Of a stretch of DNA of 64,000 nucleotides, positions 10,505-20,749 are shown piece by piece. Where the stretch lies: contig NC_063079.1 of NCBI RefSeq assembly GCF_022605165.1, positions 969,789 to 1,033,788 of the forward strand. The letters are read 5' to 3'. The position numbers were made by a program, and so were the translations under genes. The stretch comes from Purpureocillium takamizusanense (Eukaryota > Ascomycota > Sordariomycetes > Hypocreales > Ophiocordycipitaceae). Numbering within the stretch: position 1 is the stretch's first letter; each line of letters opens with the position of its first letter. The notes under the pieces were generated by a model. That model had not been told where the DNA came from, did not search any database, and saw nothing but the letters and a program-made list of their open reading frames with translations.

Positions 10505-11336
10505 ACCGGAGGCAGCCATCGCGTTCAAGGCATGCAACAATCACCTACCATGAGGCACGTAGACACGCCCCCGTTCCCAGCGCCCAGTACACAAAAAAGA
10601 GACAACTCTCGCGCGACATTACAAGCACGAAGAACCCCGACATCCATCCGCAGGAGACGGGTGCAGGCCCCCAATACCCCCCTCCGTTTAGCACTCACCC
10701 TATGAGATAGAACCAAATGGACAAGTGAGGCAGGGAGAGCAAGCCGCGGGCAATCGACGGCCGAGATGCACCTGACGCCACCCCTGGGCCACGACCAGTG
10801 ACTGATCTACAAGCAAAGATGTTTGCCTCCAAGGAAAATAAGATCTATGCCAGTTCTCCGCCGGCCTCGGTCATTCGGGCGAGAAGACGAGGGGGTGCCG
10901 GCAAGTGTTGGGGGGCAATTCAGGGGTCAACCAACCTCCCAGGTCCTCCTACGTCATCAACCAGACACCCGCGAGATTGGCCCAGACACAAGACCAAGTA
11001 TACACATGCCACCTCCACTGAATACAAAGACCGTCTTTCTGCTCCTCAACTGCTACGTTCACGCAAAGACCAAAGACATGGTTATGGCTGCTTTGATATT
11101 CTGATATTCATCGAGTGGCGGCAAGCCTAGCTCTATCTATACAATCGCCGAGTATCGTGCTCAATCCCGCCTCGTTCCGGCGATGTACTCCTGGATCCCG
11201 ACCAATCCATATTTAACCGACCACATGTGGTCTTTCCCAAACGCCTAAGTACCCGCCGAAACAAAATAAAGTCGCCTGATGCATGCAGAGAAATGTCCCA
11301 ATCCAAGTGTTTCCGCGTCGAGTAGCATTAGCCCAC
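10222..11336. other. Intergenic region between convergent HET and bZIP genes
   Basis: No gene can be defended. The largest frame on the plus strand is mostly the translation of a CAG run. The stretch probably contains the two 3' untranslated regions. Confidence 0.55.
10463..10501 (+). repeat. (CAG)13 microsatellite
   Basis: Thirteen CAG triplets preceded by CAA/CAC variants. They can be read as poly-Gln, but the surrounding frame has no other coding signal, so this is probably a transcribed or intergenic microsatellite downstream of the HET gene. Confidence 0.9.
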
Positions 11337-13098
11337 CTACAGGTCCATCGTGAGGAGCTCTAACCTCGACACGACAGACTCGAGGCTGGCACTGATGCGT
11401 TGTACTCGGGCCATGGCAAACGACGCCGACGTATCCTCCTCCGTAGCATCAACGAGTTCGTAGCGGGAAAGGACCTTCTCGACCTCGATACCGCCGAAAA
11501 TGTCCACGCTGGTGAGCAGGTCGGTGTCGACAGTCTTTGGCGCTTCTGACACGGACACGGGCTCCGAGTGAAACAGAGCAAACTCGGGGTCGGCCTCGAA
11601 GTCCTCGTCGACGGTCGTCGCCTTGGCGGGCTCGGCAGCCTCGCGCACCTCAGACAGGCGCTCGATGACGGGAACCTCAACCTTCTCATCGTCGCTCTGG
11701 AAAGACTCCTCAACAAAGTTGGAGGACTTGCCGGAGAGGATAGATGTGTCGATGGCAGCGGGCATCTCAGGCGTGTCGACGACAAAGACCTGGGGCTGGA
11801 AGTTGTACGACGTGTTGTCGATGCTCAGCATAGAAAAGTCCATGGTTTGCTCAGGGATCATGGCCATGCCAATCTGCTGCTGTTGCGACTGAGAGCCGTA
11901 GGGATTGACGTCCTTGGGGATCTGCGCCTGCTCCTGCTGTTGCTGCTCAACCTTGACTTGGGCAGCCTGAGGCATGGCAGACGGGTTGGTGCTGAGGTGG
12001 TCAAGGAAAGTGGAGAAGGAAGGAGAGGAGAGGAGCATGCGGGTGAGGTCAGACAGGCGCCTGTTCTCGTCCGCAAGGGCGCGGTTCTGAGCACGAAGGT
12101 CGCCGTTCTCATTGACCTTGTTGGCAATCTCAGCCTCGAGCTGAGTGATGTACTCTACGAAACCTGTTAGCATCGATGCAAAGGTAGGAGAGGGGCTGCT
12201 TGTAGCTCAACTTACCCTTTCTCCGCGAGCGGAAGGCGCGGGCCGAAACCTTGTTGCGAAGCTGTCTGCGCTCCTTGCTGCTGAGCTTCTTGCCCTCCTC
12301 ACTGGCAAGCAGGCGCTCATCCTCGTCCATCTCCTCCTCATCCTTCTTGGCGCGCGGCAAGTTGGTGTGCGAAGACTGGTTCTGAGAATCGGGCGATGAC
12401 GGCTTGGCCCGCATCGAGTTGAGGAGCTGAGTGATCTTCTGCTCGACGATGGGGTCCGTGGGCTGGGGAGCCTTGCCACGCGACTTTTGCTGGGCACCCT
12501 GGCGCTGAGCCTGCTGCTGCTGGATGATGTGCTGCTGCTGTCGCTGCTGGGCCTGCGCCTTGGCGAGAGCGGCTTGGGAATGGGCGCCAGGCCAGAGACG
12601 GCCAACGCTACCCGTTGAGGACGACATGGAGGGAGAGGCCATGCTGCCCGACTCCTGCTCGATGCTGCTGGGGTTCACCGTGTTGAAGTACTGTTGCGAG
12701 TCGGCGGGGGACTCGAAGTCCATGTCCATGGTGCCCTGAGGGGGAGAGGTGTTGAAGTCGAAGACGTCATTCTCCGGGGTGAAGCTCGTCAGGTATTCGA
12801 GGCTGCCGAAATCCTGATAGCCCGTGTTGTTGGACTGGTTGACCGCCATGGTGTTGGCGATGGCGCCGGGCACGAAGCCCGTCTGCTGACGGTACATGTC
12901 ATAGTTGTGACTCGGCCCGCTCAGCGTCTGTGTCGTGGTCGGGACGCTGGGCGTGGCCACGGAGGCGGTGACTGGGCTGGCAAAGGTGGGCTTGGAGGTG
13001 TTGGAGGGCGAGAGCGAAGGAGAGTTGTAGTTGTTGTCATACTCGGAGAGGTCGAGCAGAGCGTCGAGATCGACGTTGTTCTGGGCCGGGGCCGACAT
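11337..13098 (-). CDS. bZIP transcription factor
   Basis: Two exons on the minus strand, 13098-12216 and 12154-11337 (61-bp intron with GCTAAC branch site), give 566 aa. The intron splits the first codon after the basic region, so splicing yields the continuous bZIP: basic region RRQLRNKVSARAFRSRRK (to residue 294), followed by EYITQLEAEI and leucine-heptad residues to about 335. The N-terminal half is rich in Ser, Asn and Gln with a poly-Gln-like segment (IIQQQQAQRQ) and an acidic DEEEMDEDE stretch before the basic region. The C-terminal part is acidic and probably activating. This is a nuclear DNA-binding dimer. It resembles a well-conserved sordariomycete bZIP group, but I do not assign a symbol. 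The frame is also open upstream to an ATG at 13272, so a longer isoform is possible. I chose 13098 because the conserved-looking N-terminus (NNVDLDALLDLSEYDNN) begins just after it. Confidence 0.92.
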
Positions 13099-13820
13099 GA
13101 TGGGCGAGCGTGATCGCGACTCAACCAGCGGGTGGATGGGTGGGTGGCGAACCTGGCTCAGGCGGGATCGGGAGCGAATTCCTTCTGATTCGGAGCAACG
13201 AACAGGATTGACGACAGTCGTGAGCCCCAATGGTTGTAGAAGAGTGATTTTGACGATGGTGAGTTGACGCAAAAAAGGTTAGGAGGCAAGGCAGAGGAAA
13301 GAGGAGAGGGAGAGTCAGGCCACGAAACGGACGGGATGGGGGGAGGGGAGGCGCTATGAATGGAATGGGTGCCTTGGCTCTTGGCCTTCCGTCTGGGTTC
13401 TGAGTTGCGGATCCGCGGGGGGGAAGGGAATCCCGGGCGCACGCAGTTTGCCCAGGCAGGGCAGGGCGCCGCCAGCGAGTCAAACGCCGTCTGGGCCACT
13501 GGAGCGAGGCGCTGGCAGGGACGGGCAGGGAACGGCGTGGGCAGAGCAGGGATCAGGCGGGGAGGTGGGCGGTGGACGCGTCAGCTCCTCCCACCGGTGC
13601 TCTGGCCGCTCACACTCATCCTGATCCTGCTCACCCCAGCGAGGTGGGTTCTCAGGCGTTCAGCCGCTGCGGCACGCTGATTGGGCTGTCTGTGATGGGG
13701 CGGGGCAGTGCTGGGAGCGCGCTGCTTGCGCACCATCGCCAGCTCTGGTGAAGGGCCGGCAGATGCTGTTAGCGTACCATCGCCCCTCGCCCTCGCATAA
13801 TCATCGCTGGACGCTGGCCG

Positions 13821-13838
13821 CCCCCCCCCCCCGGGGGG
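13821..13838. repeat. C12-G6 homopolymer junction
   Basis: Twelve C followed directly by six G, seen in the sequence. The run can fold on itself and is prone to replication or sequencing length errors. Confidence 0.9.
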
Positions 13839-14631
13839 TGTGTCGCCTGTCGCTCAATGCAACCCCCTTTGGCGCTGCCTGTCTCGCCGCTACACTCGGC
13901 CCTCGCCCCAATGTCAGTCGGCTCGCTCTGACCAGATGTTGGTTGGGGGGCCCTCGATGGCTGGTCGCTCGCCGCTGGCCCCCCTCTCTGCACCTGCACG
14001 CTACCTGACCTGCAGAGGGACCGGCACGCTCACTCACGGACACCTCAGGCGATGACGACGCCTGCTACCCGCATCTCGCCTAGCCGGTCCGCCATCCACG
14101 CCTCTGATCCCATCCCACGGCCCCGAAACGGCTCCTTGGACGCTGCGAAGGCGCTCGACCAGCCAGTAGGCGCTGCAGAAGTTCGCGCGACCGCTGTTCG
14201 GTTGGCGGCTCGGAGCAATAGGGCTGACGAATGTCGACGAAAGGGCCACGAATGCTCGCATATAATCTCGCATTCGGGGCCCTTTTGCTCCAAAGGCGCC
14301 GCCCCTGCTGCCCACCCCCTCCTCCCCGACGTTGAGCTGAGTTTATCTTTGCCAGGGACCTGACCATCCTCTGTCCTGTCGTGCGCGACATCATCTGGCC
14401 CATGAATTGCGCTCTGAAGCAATGCATCGCAGGCCAGGCCATGCCCCTCGAATCGCCTGAAGGTCCGGGAGCGAGCAGGCATCTACAAAGTAGACGTGCG
14501 CATACAGGTTTACGTGATGGTTGACGTGAGCGTGTCTGACGATGTTCGGGCACTGGGGTGAAGAGCCATGCAATCTGCGGCATCGTGATGAGAACGAGCG
14601 GGCTCCTCGGCCATGTCCGTTTTGGAGAATG

Positions 14632-14907
14632 TCAACAGAACTGGCCGTGCCCGACGCCCATGACACAGCCCAGACCGGCGACGCTCGCTCCCGTCGGCTC
14701 CAAGGTGACCAGACGGCCGTCGGGGGAGCGAACTGGCCGAATCTGCGCCTCGGGGGTGCGGCGAGCGACGCCATTGGCCCTGTCGTCGTTCGGGTACAGA
14801 AGCCACAGCAGATTGCCCACCAAGCGCTGGGCAGGTGGCGGGTTAGTGGCCGCTGGGGCGTGGCGGAGCAGAGACAGGGACCTTGGCTTCCCACCAGGCC
14901 ACAACAT
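14632..14907 (-). CDS. Weak candidate: short coding fragment, function unknown
   Basis: A 91-aa minus-strand frame in the long intergenic space. From about 14830 downwards the codons have strongly GC-rich third positions (roughly 80 per cent by hand count) and the peptide composition looks protein-like (for example GNLLWLLYPNDD and SPDGRLVTLEP). The first ~28 residues look random, and a CCCAG acceptor-like site lies just before the better part, so it could be the last exon of an unrecognised gene. No family is recognised. It may equally be chance openness in GC-rich DNA. Confidence 0.2.
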   Translation of the reverse strand: MLWPGGKPRSLSLLRHAPAATNPPPAQRLVGNLLWLLYPNDDRANGVARRTPEAQIRPVRSPDGRLVTLEPTGASVAGLGCVMGVGHGQFC

Positions 14908-16651
14908 GAATTCAAGCCATCCACCTCCCTCATTGGTCCACGGCCTTCACCTTTGGAAAACCGATCGCATCTGCCTGGACAGGGCCGCAGAGGTACGTGG
15001 GTACGAAGGTGGGACGATCACGTGACTGAATCGGCGCCATGGCAAGCCAAGAAACGAGGAGATTGGCAGTGGTGGCAGTGCATCAGAGCGACCACGGCGC
15101 TGAACCAGCACGATAATAAGCCAGGGCCCGCCCTAGACGGTGCAGCCGGTGAACACAGTCTTCGAAGCGAGCCGTGATGTATCGCGCGAGTGCGGACGGA
15201 GTTGTGCATCTCCTCGACGAGAGCCCAGCACAGCATGGCAGGGCACAGCACAGCACCAATTCTGATCCCGTTACGTGATTCAGCTGACCACCTGGTCCCT
15301 GTATCCTTGTGCTGGCGCGAATGGGCGGGCACCAAGTCGGTCACCGTATTACTACTAGAATGAAGTAAACTTACCCGCGACAGAACAGACGTCGCAGCTA
15401 AATATATGCATGTTGTTTGCCGTGTCGAATCCAGCAGAATCCTGGGGTCGACGTTTCATCTTTCGACATTGGGTTGGATGCCCAGCGTCAGGTTTCGCTG
15501 TGAAACGTGAGCCCGCGGCTTTTGCAGACCCCGACTTGGCCGATCGACCGTTTGACGGTGCGACCGTGAAGGGACGACGCTATGACTTTGGGAAGGGGTC
15601 AGACGGGCACCGTTCTGTACGGACCAGAGGCTCATGGGCGTTGCCGTTTCGTCGGGCCGCAGCCGTGTACGTGTATCGATGAGGCTGTCGCAGCTTTGCC
15701 ACAACCCAGGCGATCCTCCCGCGAGACAAGAATAGCAGCTATATAGCACTACCTTACGTAGTACAACTCTAGCCTGGTGTCGCAGGCGGCTCATCAGCAC
15801 TGCCCTGCCCTGTCCGTCAATGCCTGGCCAGGGGAGAACGGTGGTGGCGGGTCCCCGGGTCCGCCGCGAGGCTGTCAAGTCCTGCGCATCTCGCTTGTTC
15901 CTCCTGTTGTCTTGGCCGAGGATCTGCTGGGGCATGGCATACGAGGGGCAATAACTACGTGATACGTGCATGGCGTGACTGTGTGGTGATGGCGAATTGG
16001 CAATGTTGCATGTTCCAGGCTCGCATGGAGCGACAACGACAGACAGGGCCGCGGTCGGAGCGGCCGTGAGCCCATTATCGTCCTCATCCTCGTCTGCCAT
16101 CAACAAAGTGCCAAGGGGCTTGTCTCGAATATGTCCGCAAGGGTACATGCATATACTGTGCACACTGCGATGAGTGGCCCTCGGTCGACCTGCCTGCCAC
16201 CACCTGTTGTTTGTTTGGCCGAGACTGCCGCGGTGCTCCCTCGTGCGGCGTTCTCGCAGAGCAACCATTGGCGGCGATGGACGAATGGTCAAAGAAGCTT
16301 TGAGATAAGCACCTCTGCCCGAGCTTCACAGCATGTACGAATACGTGGTGGTGGTGGATATGCGCGTCGTCGATCCAGGGGCTTGGGGACGAGCTTCATT
16401 TGTGGCATGCCATCTCTGGATGCCCTCCCTGTTGGGCATCAACAACAAGGAGTGCGTGCAGTCGAGCAGCAGCATGATGTGTCCGCCAATGCCAGTCTGG
16501 GCAGGCATGCGAAATACCACAAGCGGTGCCTCGCACAGCGCCCGCTGCTCCGTAACCCATCGACTACGTCGTCGTTATCCGACTGGCGGCCGGCAGGCGT
16601 GCGTGCATGCCGTGAGCTTCCATCGCCCATCGCCCATCCTCACGGCCTGAC

Positions 16652-16672
16652 TGATGATGATGATGATGATGA
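16652..16672. repeat. (TGA)7 microsatellite
   Basis: Seven TGA triplets in intergenic DNA upstream of the DUF2293 gene. Seen directly. Confidence 0.85.
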
Positions 16673-17375
16673 GGCAGTCAGTCTGTCACAGCGGCATCAT
16701 CACCCATCAATAAAAATCACCATCAAAATATGCCATAGCAGTGATCACGAGTCTGGTCATCTGGCCCACCACAGGCGGCTCATGATTGCCATTGGCTGCC
16801 GGCCGGGCCCAGCTGGCCAACAGCCCGCTTAGGTAATGCTCCGACTGAACAACTGCACTTGCTGCCCAAGAAGTCGCCTCGCTGCCTCGGTGACCTTTTC
16901 TGTTTTCCTTCTGCTTCTCTCCATCTCGGCCGTGACCTGGCAAACCTTTCGTGACGCGTCTCGTCTGCTCGTCTCGCGGCTGCAAACATCCAAATCTCCC
17001 GGAGCCTGCTGCTTTGGACGCTGCGCAAGCTCCGGCTTCAGCTCCAGCTTCAGGCTGCGGCACACTCACTCCCGTCGATACCCGTCTGGCCTCACCGCAT
17101 AGCAGCTGCACATCCCCCCCTCCGGAGGGCAGGACCCAAGCTCTCCATCTCATCGGAAGCCCGCTCCTTTCCCCGGATCTGGGTGGCTCGCCTTCATTTT
17201 CCGTTTCTTCCACAGACCCTAGGGCTGCCAGGCAAAAGCCTCGTTCGTTCCGGAGCATCTCATGCAAACCCACCGTTTGCCTGTGAACCCCCCACCACAC
17301 ACTGCGTTATCGCTGTAGATTTGGGACTCCTGCACATACCGCAGCATGCCACTGCTGCAAGCCTAACGTCTTCAG

Positions 17376-19874
17376 ATGGGGAACAACAAGCGGAAGACGC
17401 CCGCAGCCGTCGCGGGCGGCCCAAAGGAGCGTCACAAGCGCGCCCAGAGGCATGCCAACGCTTCGCTTTCGCCCCAGCCGCCTCCGGGCCTGGGAGCAAA
17501 ACGCCCACTCCCTCAGCCCAAGGACAAGCATCACACCTACTTCGAATTCGTTGAGAACAAGGACAGAAAGAAGAAACTCGATTGCGTGGTGAGTGAAACC
17601 GGGCCCCTCACATCGTCCCCGAACCGCCTCGCTGATCTTGCCACAGAACGTTTCCACCTACAAGCCTCCTCAGGGCTACAGCTACATTCCTGTCGGTCAT
17701 CCAGAACTGACCCGGCTCTGCAAAGAGCTATCGCGAGAGCAGGGCGTCAAGATCTATATTGTTTCAGTAGGAGACCTTGACGACCGCCAGGGCCGCGTGC
17801 GTGTCAAGGCTAAGAACGAGCAGAACTGCGGTCTTTCCGGAACCCCGAGCTTTGCCAACCAGATGAGCCGGATGGGCTTTCATTTTTCGTCTGCCATCGT
17901 GGACAAGGCCAAAGAGATGTTGTCCCTGGATGACCTTTCGTACCCCATCTCTGGTCCGTCTCGGGCTCCGGAACCCATTCCAGAGTCACAAGCAGAGTAC
18001 CACGCGCAGGCCGATGCCGTGCTGCGGGACCTGTTTCCCCGGATCCCCAATACTGACCGCCAGATCATCATCGATCATGCGTTCACGCGAGTAAGTGCCT
18101 ACTCAGCCAATCTGACCTGGCAAGCCATGCTCGACAAAGCTAACGAATGCGTCACAGCGTGACCGCTACAAGGGTGAGCCACCTGTTGGCCTGTCTGCCG
18201 ACATGACGCTTGCGCGCAGAGTGCAGCTTGCAGTTCTTGCCCATATACGGCATAGTCATACTAGGTATGACGAATTGCTCAAAGAGATGCAATGGATTGA
18301 TGCCAGAAGAATTGTTCAGTCGACGTGCCTGGATTTCCTCGTCAAGTGGCGGGGTGACGAAGAGACCGGACGCGACCAGCTCGAAGAGATCCTGCGAGAG
18401 GTTGTCGTCATCTCAGACTCCGAAGACGAAGAAGAGTCCGCCGACGAGGAGCTGTCGGGTCCCAACCCAGCTGCCCTCACAGGCCCTCAACAACCCGGAT
18501 TCTCCACGGCGGCAACTCGAGAGCCTTCGTCCCTAAGCCCGTCCCACCCCGTGGCGCAACCGCCCACCAACAACGTCCGTACTACCCAACGACTTCAGCG
18601 ACGTGGTTTCAGGAGATATGCCGCTGTCCAGGTAGCATGGGCCGCCGCTCGCGAGCGAAATCGCGAAGATCAGAACCAGGAGCCTCCACAAGGCGCGCCG
18701 GCATCTGCCGAGGTGCCCAACGTGACTACGTCCCATCTCCCCAATGAGCCTCGTGCCCCCGTGAGCTTTAGCCTACCAGGACGGGCGCCAAGCTCGAATG
18801 GCTACGTTCCGCATACTGTGAGTCAGGATGTCTCTGCCATCCGGGGGCAAGCTCCGTACGCAGAGGTTCACCGTGCTGCCCGCCAGCCTCCTCTCGGTAC
18901 ATCGGCGCCACGTCCTCCACGCGGTGACAGCCTCAGAGATTTGGTCGTCCCCTCTATCGAGGGCCCGGGGTATGCCGTCTCCGGTGCCTCCAGTATGTCC
19001 GACGATCGGTTTGTGTTTCCACCGTCTCACCGGGGTGTGGGACCCTACACTGAACCTGTTTCCGTGCCGGTGGTCCACGATGGGCAGCATGGCTTCATCG
19101 CGGGACCGCGAAGTGCTAACGACCGGCTGCCATTCCCGCGCACAAGCCCTCGCGACTATCACGCTGAAGGCGTTCTCCAGCATCAGATGTCTGGACACGA
19201 TCAGGGCGTACATGGCACTGAGCGACGGGTGGAACAAAGCATTCCTTACCCTCCTCGACCTTACGATACCCCGCGCGCCGACGGCAATTCGCAAACCTCT
19301 GGACGACCCGCGCCCGATCGTATTGTCGTGAATGCTGCCGCACCGGGAAACCCGTCCAATCCGATCGTTATGGAAGATCGAGGCGGTTTCTACGAGAGAG
19401 TCTCAGTGCCCGAACCTGCCGGTCTGCCTAGCCGTCGAGTGACAGGCGTGCCGGCTCGACACAGGGTCGTCTCAGGGGAAGAAGGCTCCAGGATCCTGCG
19501 AGAAACCCAAGGCGCGCCCGGGGTCGAGATTATCCCTCTTTCTCGTCCTGGCAACGCGACTCACTCAATGCACCCCAACAGTAGCTTGGTGGCAGATCGT
19601 GGTCTCGGACGTCCATGGGAAGCCGCGCCGCATCCTGCTCAAGGACAACCCGGTTATCTTGATGCAAACCACGGTTATGCGCCACAGCCAGCATTGGGAC
19701 CGTATCCACCTCCATCGCCGCACGGTTATCGGGAAGAGTAAGTTGGGCTGCGTCCCGCGTCACGTCCCGTTGTACGACGCAGGCCTTCTCACATTGTCTA
19801 GGTCGCGAACCGGAGTCTTGCATTCGGGTCAGCCATTTCCGGTGCCTTTTCAGGCGGAGCCTCACTACCGTTAG
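17376..19874 (+). CDS. DUF2293-domain protein
   Basis: Four exons: 17376-17588, 17647-18090, 18158-19737 and 19802-19874, giving 769 aa. Introns are 58, 67 and 64 bp with GTGAGT/GTAAGT donors; frame is preserved at each junction and the last exon adds only about 24 codons. The N-terminus is basic (MGNNKRKTPAA, then KERHKRAQRHA), followed by KHHTYFEFVENKDRKKKL. The DUF2293 core spans roughly residues 185-285: LFPRIPNTDRQIIIDHAFTR, then after intron 2 GLSADMTLARRVQLAVLAHI and DARRIVQSTCLDFLVKWRG. An acidic stretch (ISDSEDEEESADEE) and a long, probably disordered Pro/Ser/Arg-rich tail follow. DUF2293 has no established biochemical role, and basic plus acidic tracts suggest a nuclear protein (inference). 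The tail is poorly constrained, so the final small exon is less certain than the core. Confidence 0.88.
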
Positions 19875-20749
19875 ATAGTTCCGCCGCCGCCTCCAGGCCG
19901 CCATGGCCATTTCGGCCCGGAATTTCCTGCTCGCACACCTTATCCTGACGGAGTCCATACACTCCGATGAGCGGTGGTGCGACGTTCGTCGCGTTACCCG
20001 TTGACAGTGTCTTGTCTCGGCTTCCCGGCAACAAAGGCTTCAGCCTACACCCGATGGATTAACCCCGCGTACTATTGTTTTGGCGGCATTTATGTGTCGC
20101 ATGGCGTTTGCATCTCGTGATGAATGGTCGGCGTCGTTGCTGGGACGGAGGTTAGAACGCGGTTGCTCAGCGATCGATGCCTTAGTCAATCCCTCAGAAA
20201 TCATGTCTGAACGAGAAAACGAACGAATACCCCCCTGCGCGTCTTGGAGACGGCTAGACAGTCTGGAACCAGCTGGCGATGGAATCATGAGCATTCAGGA
20301 TGACGGACGGCATCAGTGTCTTTTTTTGTCTTTCCTTTGCAGGCATGGCAGGCGATGGGACGGCGTTTCGGACTAGAGAGCGAGCATATGTTGAGAGGTT
20401 TATCTGCACGAGTACTAGAAGAATCATACAATGTTTGACATCCCATTGATGACTGCCTACATGCGGCGGCGTGACAAGTCCATATGTAGTCTTTCCTTTT
20501 CTTTTCCTTTTACTCTAGCAAACGCAAATAACAGGTCAACGCCAAATCGTGATACTACCAAAGCCAACGGCCGCCACACACGCGGCGGACCTCATTCATG
20601 AACGTGGGTATTTAGCTTGGAGCAGGCAAGATGATCGATCATCCATATGCCATCACCCTGGGCCGAAGGTCTTGCCTTTACGCCTCGGCTCGCTCCCTGT
20701 CCCCTCCTCCCTCCCTTCCCCCTTTCAGGCGCACCATATTGGCAGTGGT
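19875..20749. other. Convergent 3' intergenic region
   Basis: It lies between the ends of the plus-strand DUF2293 gene and the minus-strand RRP12 gene. No coding frame is supported. It contains pyrimidine-rich stretches (around 20495-20520) likely to belong to 3' untranslated regions. Confidence 0.55.

Larger units (their letters stand above)
13099..17375. other. Long (4.3 kb) divergent intergenic region
   Basis: The space lies between the minus-strand bZIP gene and the plus-strand DUF2293 gene. Apart from a weak candidate frame at 14632-14907, the open frames show no domain or consistent codon bias. Visible motifs near 14930-15025 are ATTGGT (an inverted CCAAT box) and CACGTGA (an E-box-like site). 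Such a long upstream region is unusual beside the compact spacing of the following genes. It may hold an extended bZIP promoter and leader or a non-coding transcript. Confidence 0.5.

Noticed and set aside
10274..10705. Poly-Gln protein downstream of the HET gene
   Set aside because: Coding look comes only from the CAG run. There is no conserved flanking sequence, start context or splice evidence.
14542..15177. 211-aa plus-strand open frame
   Set aside because: No recognisable content, and the better coding signal is on the opposite strand in 14632-14830.
15456..16292. 278-aa minus-strand open frame in the long intergenic region
   Set aside because: Mixed composition without domains, codon bias or family resemblance; judged chance.
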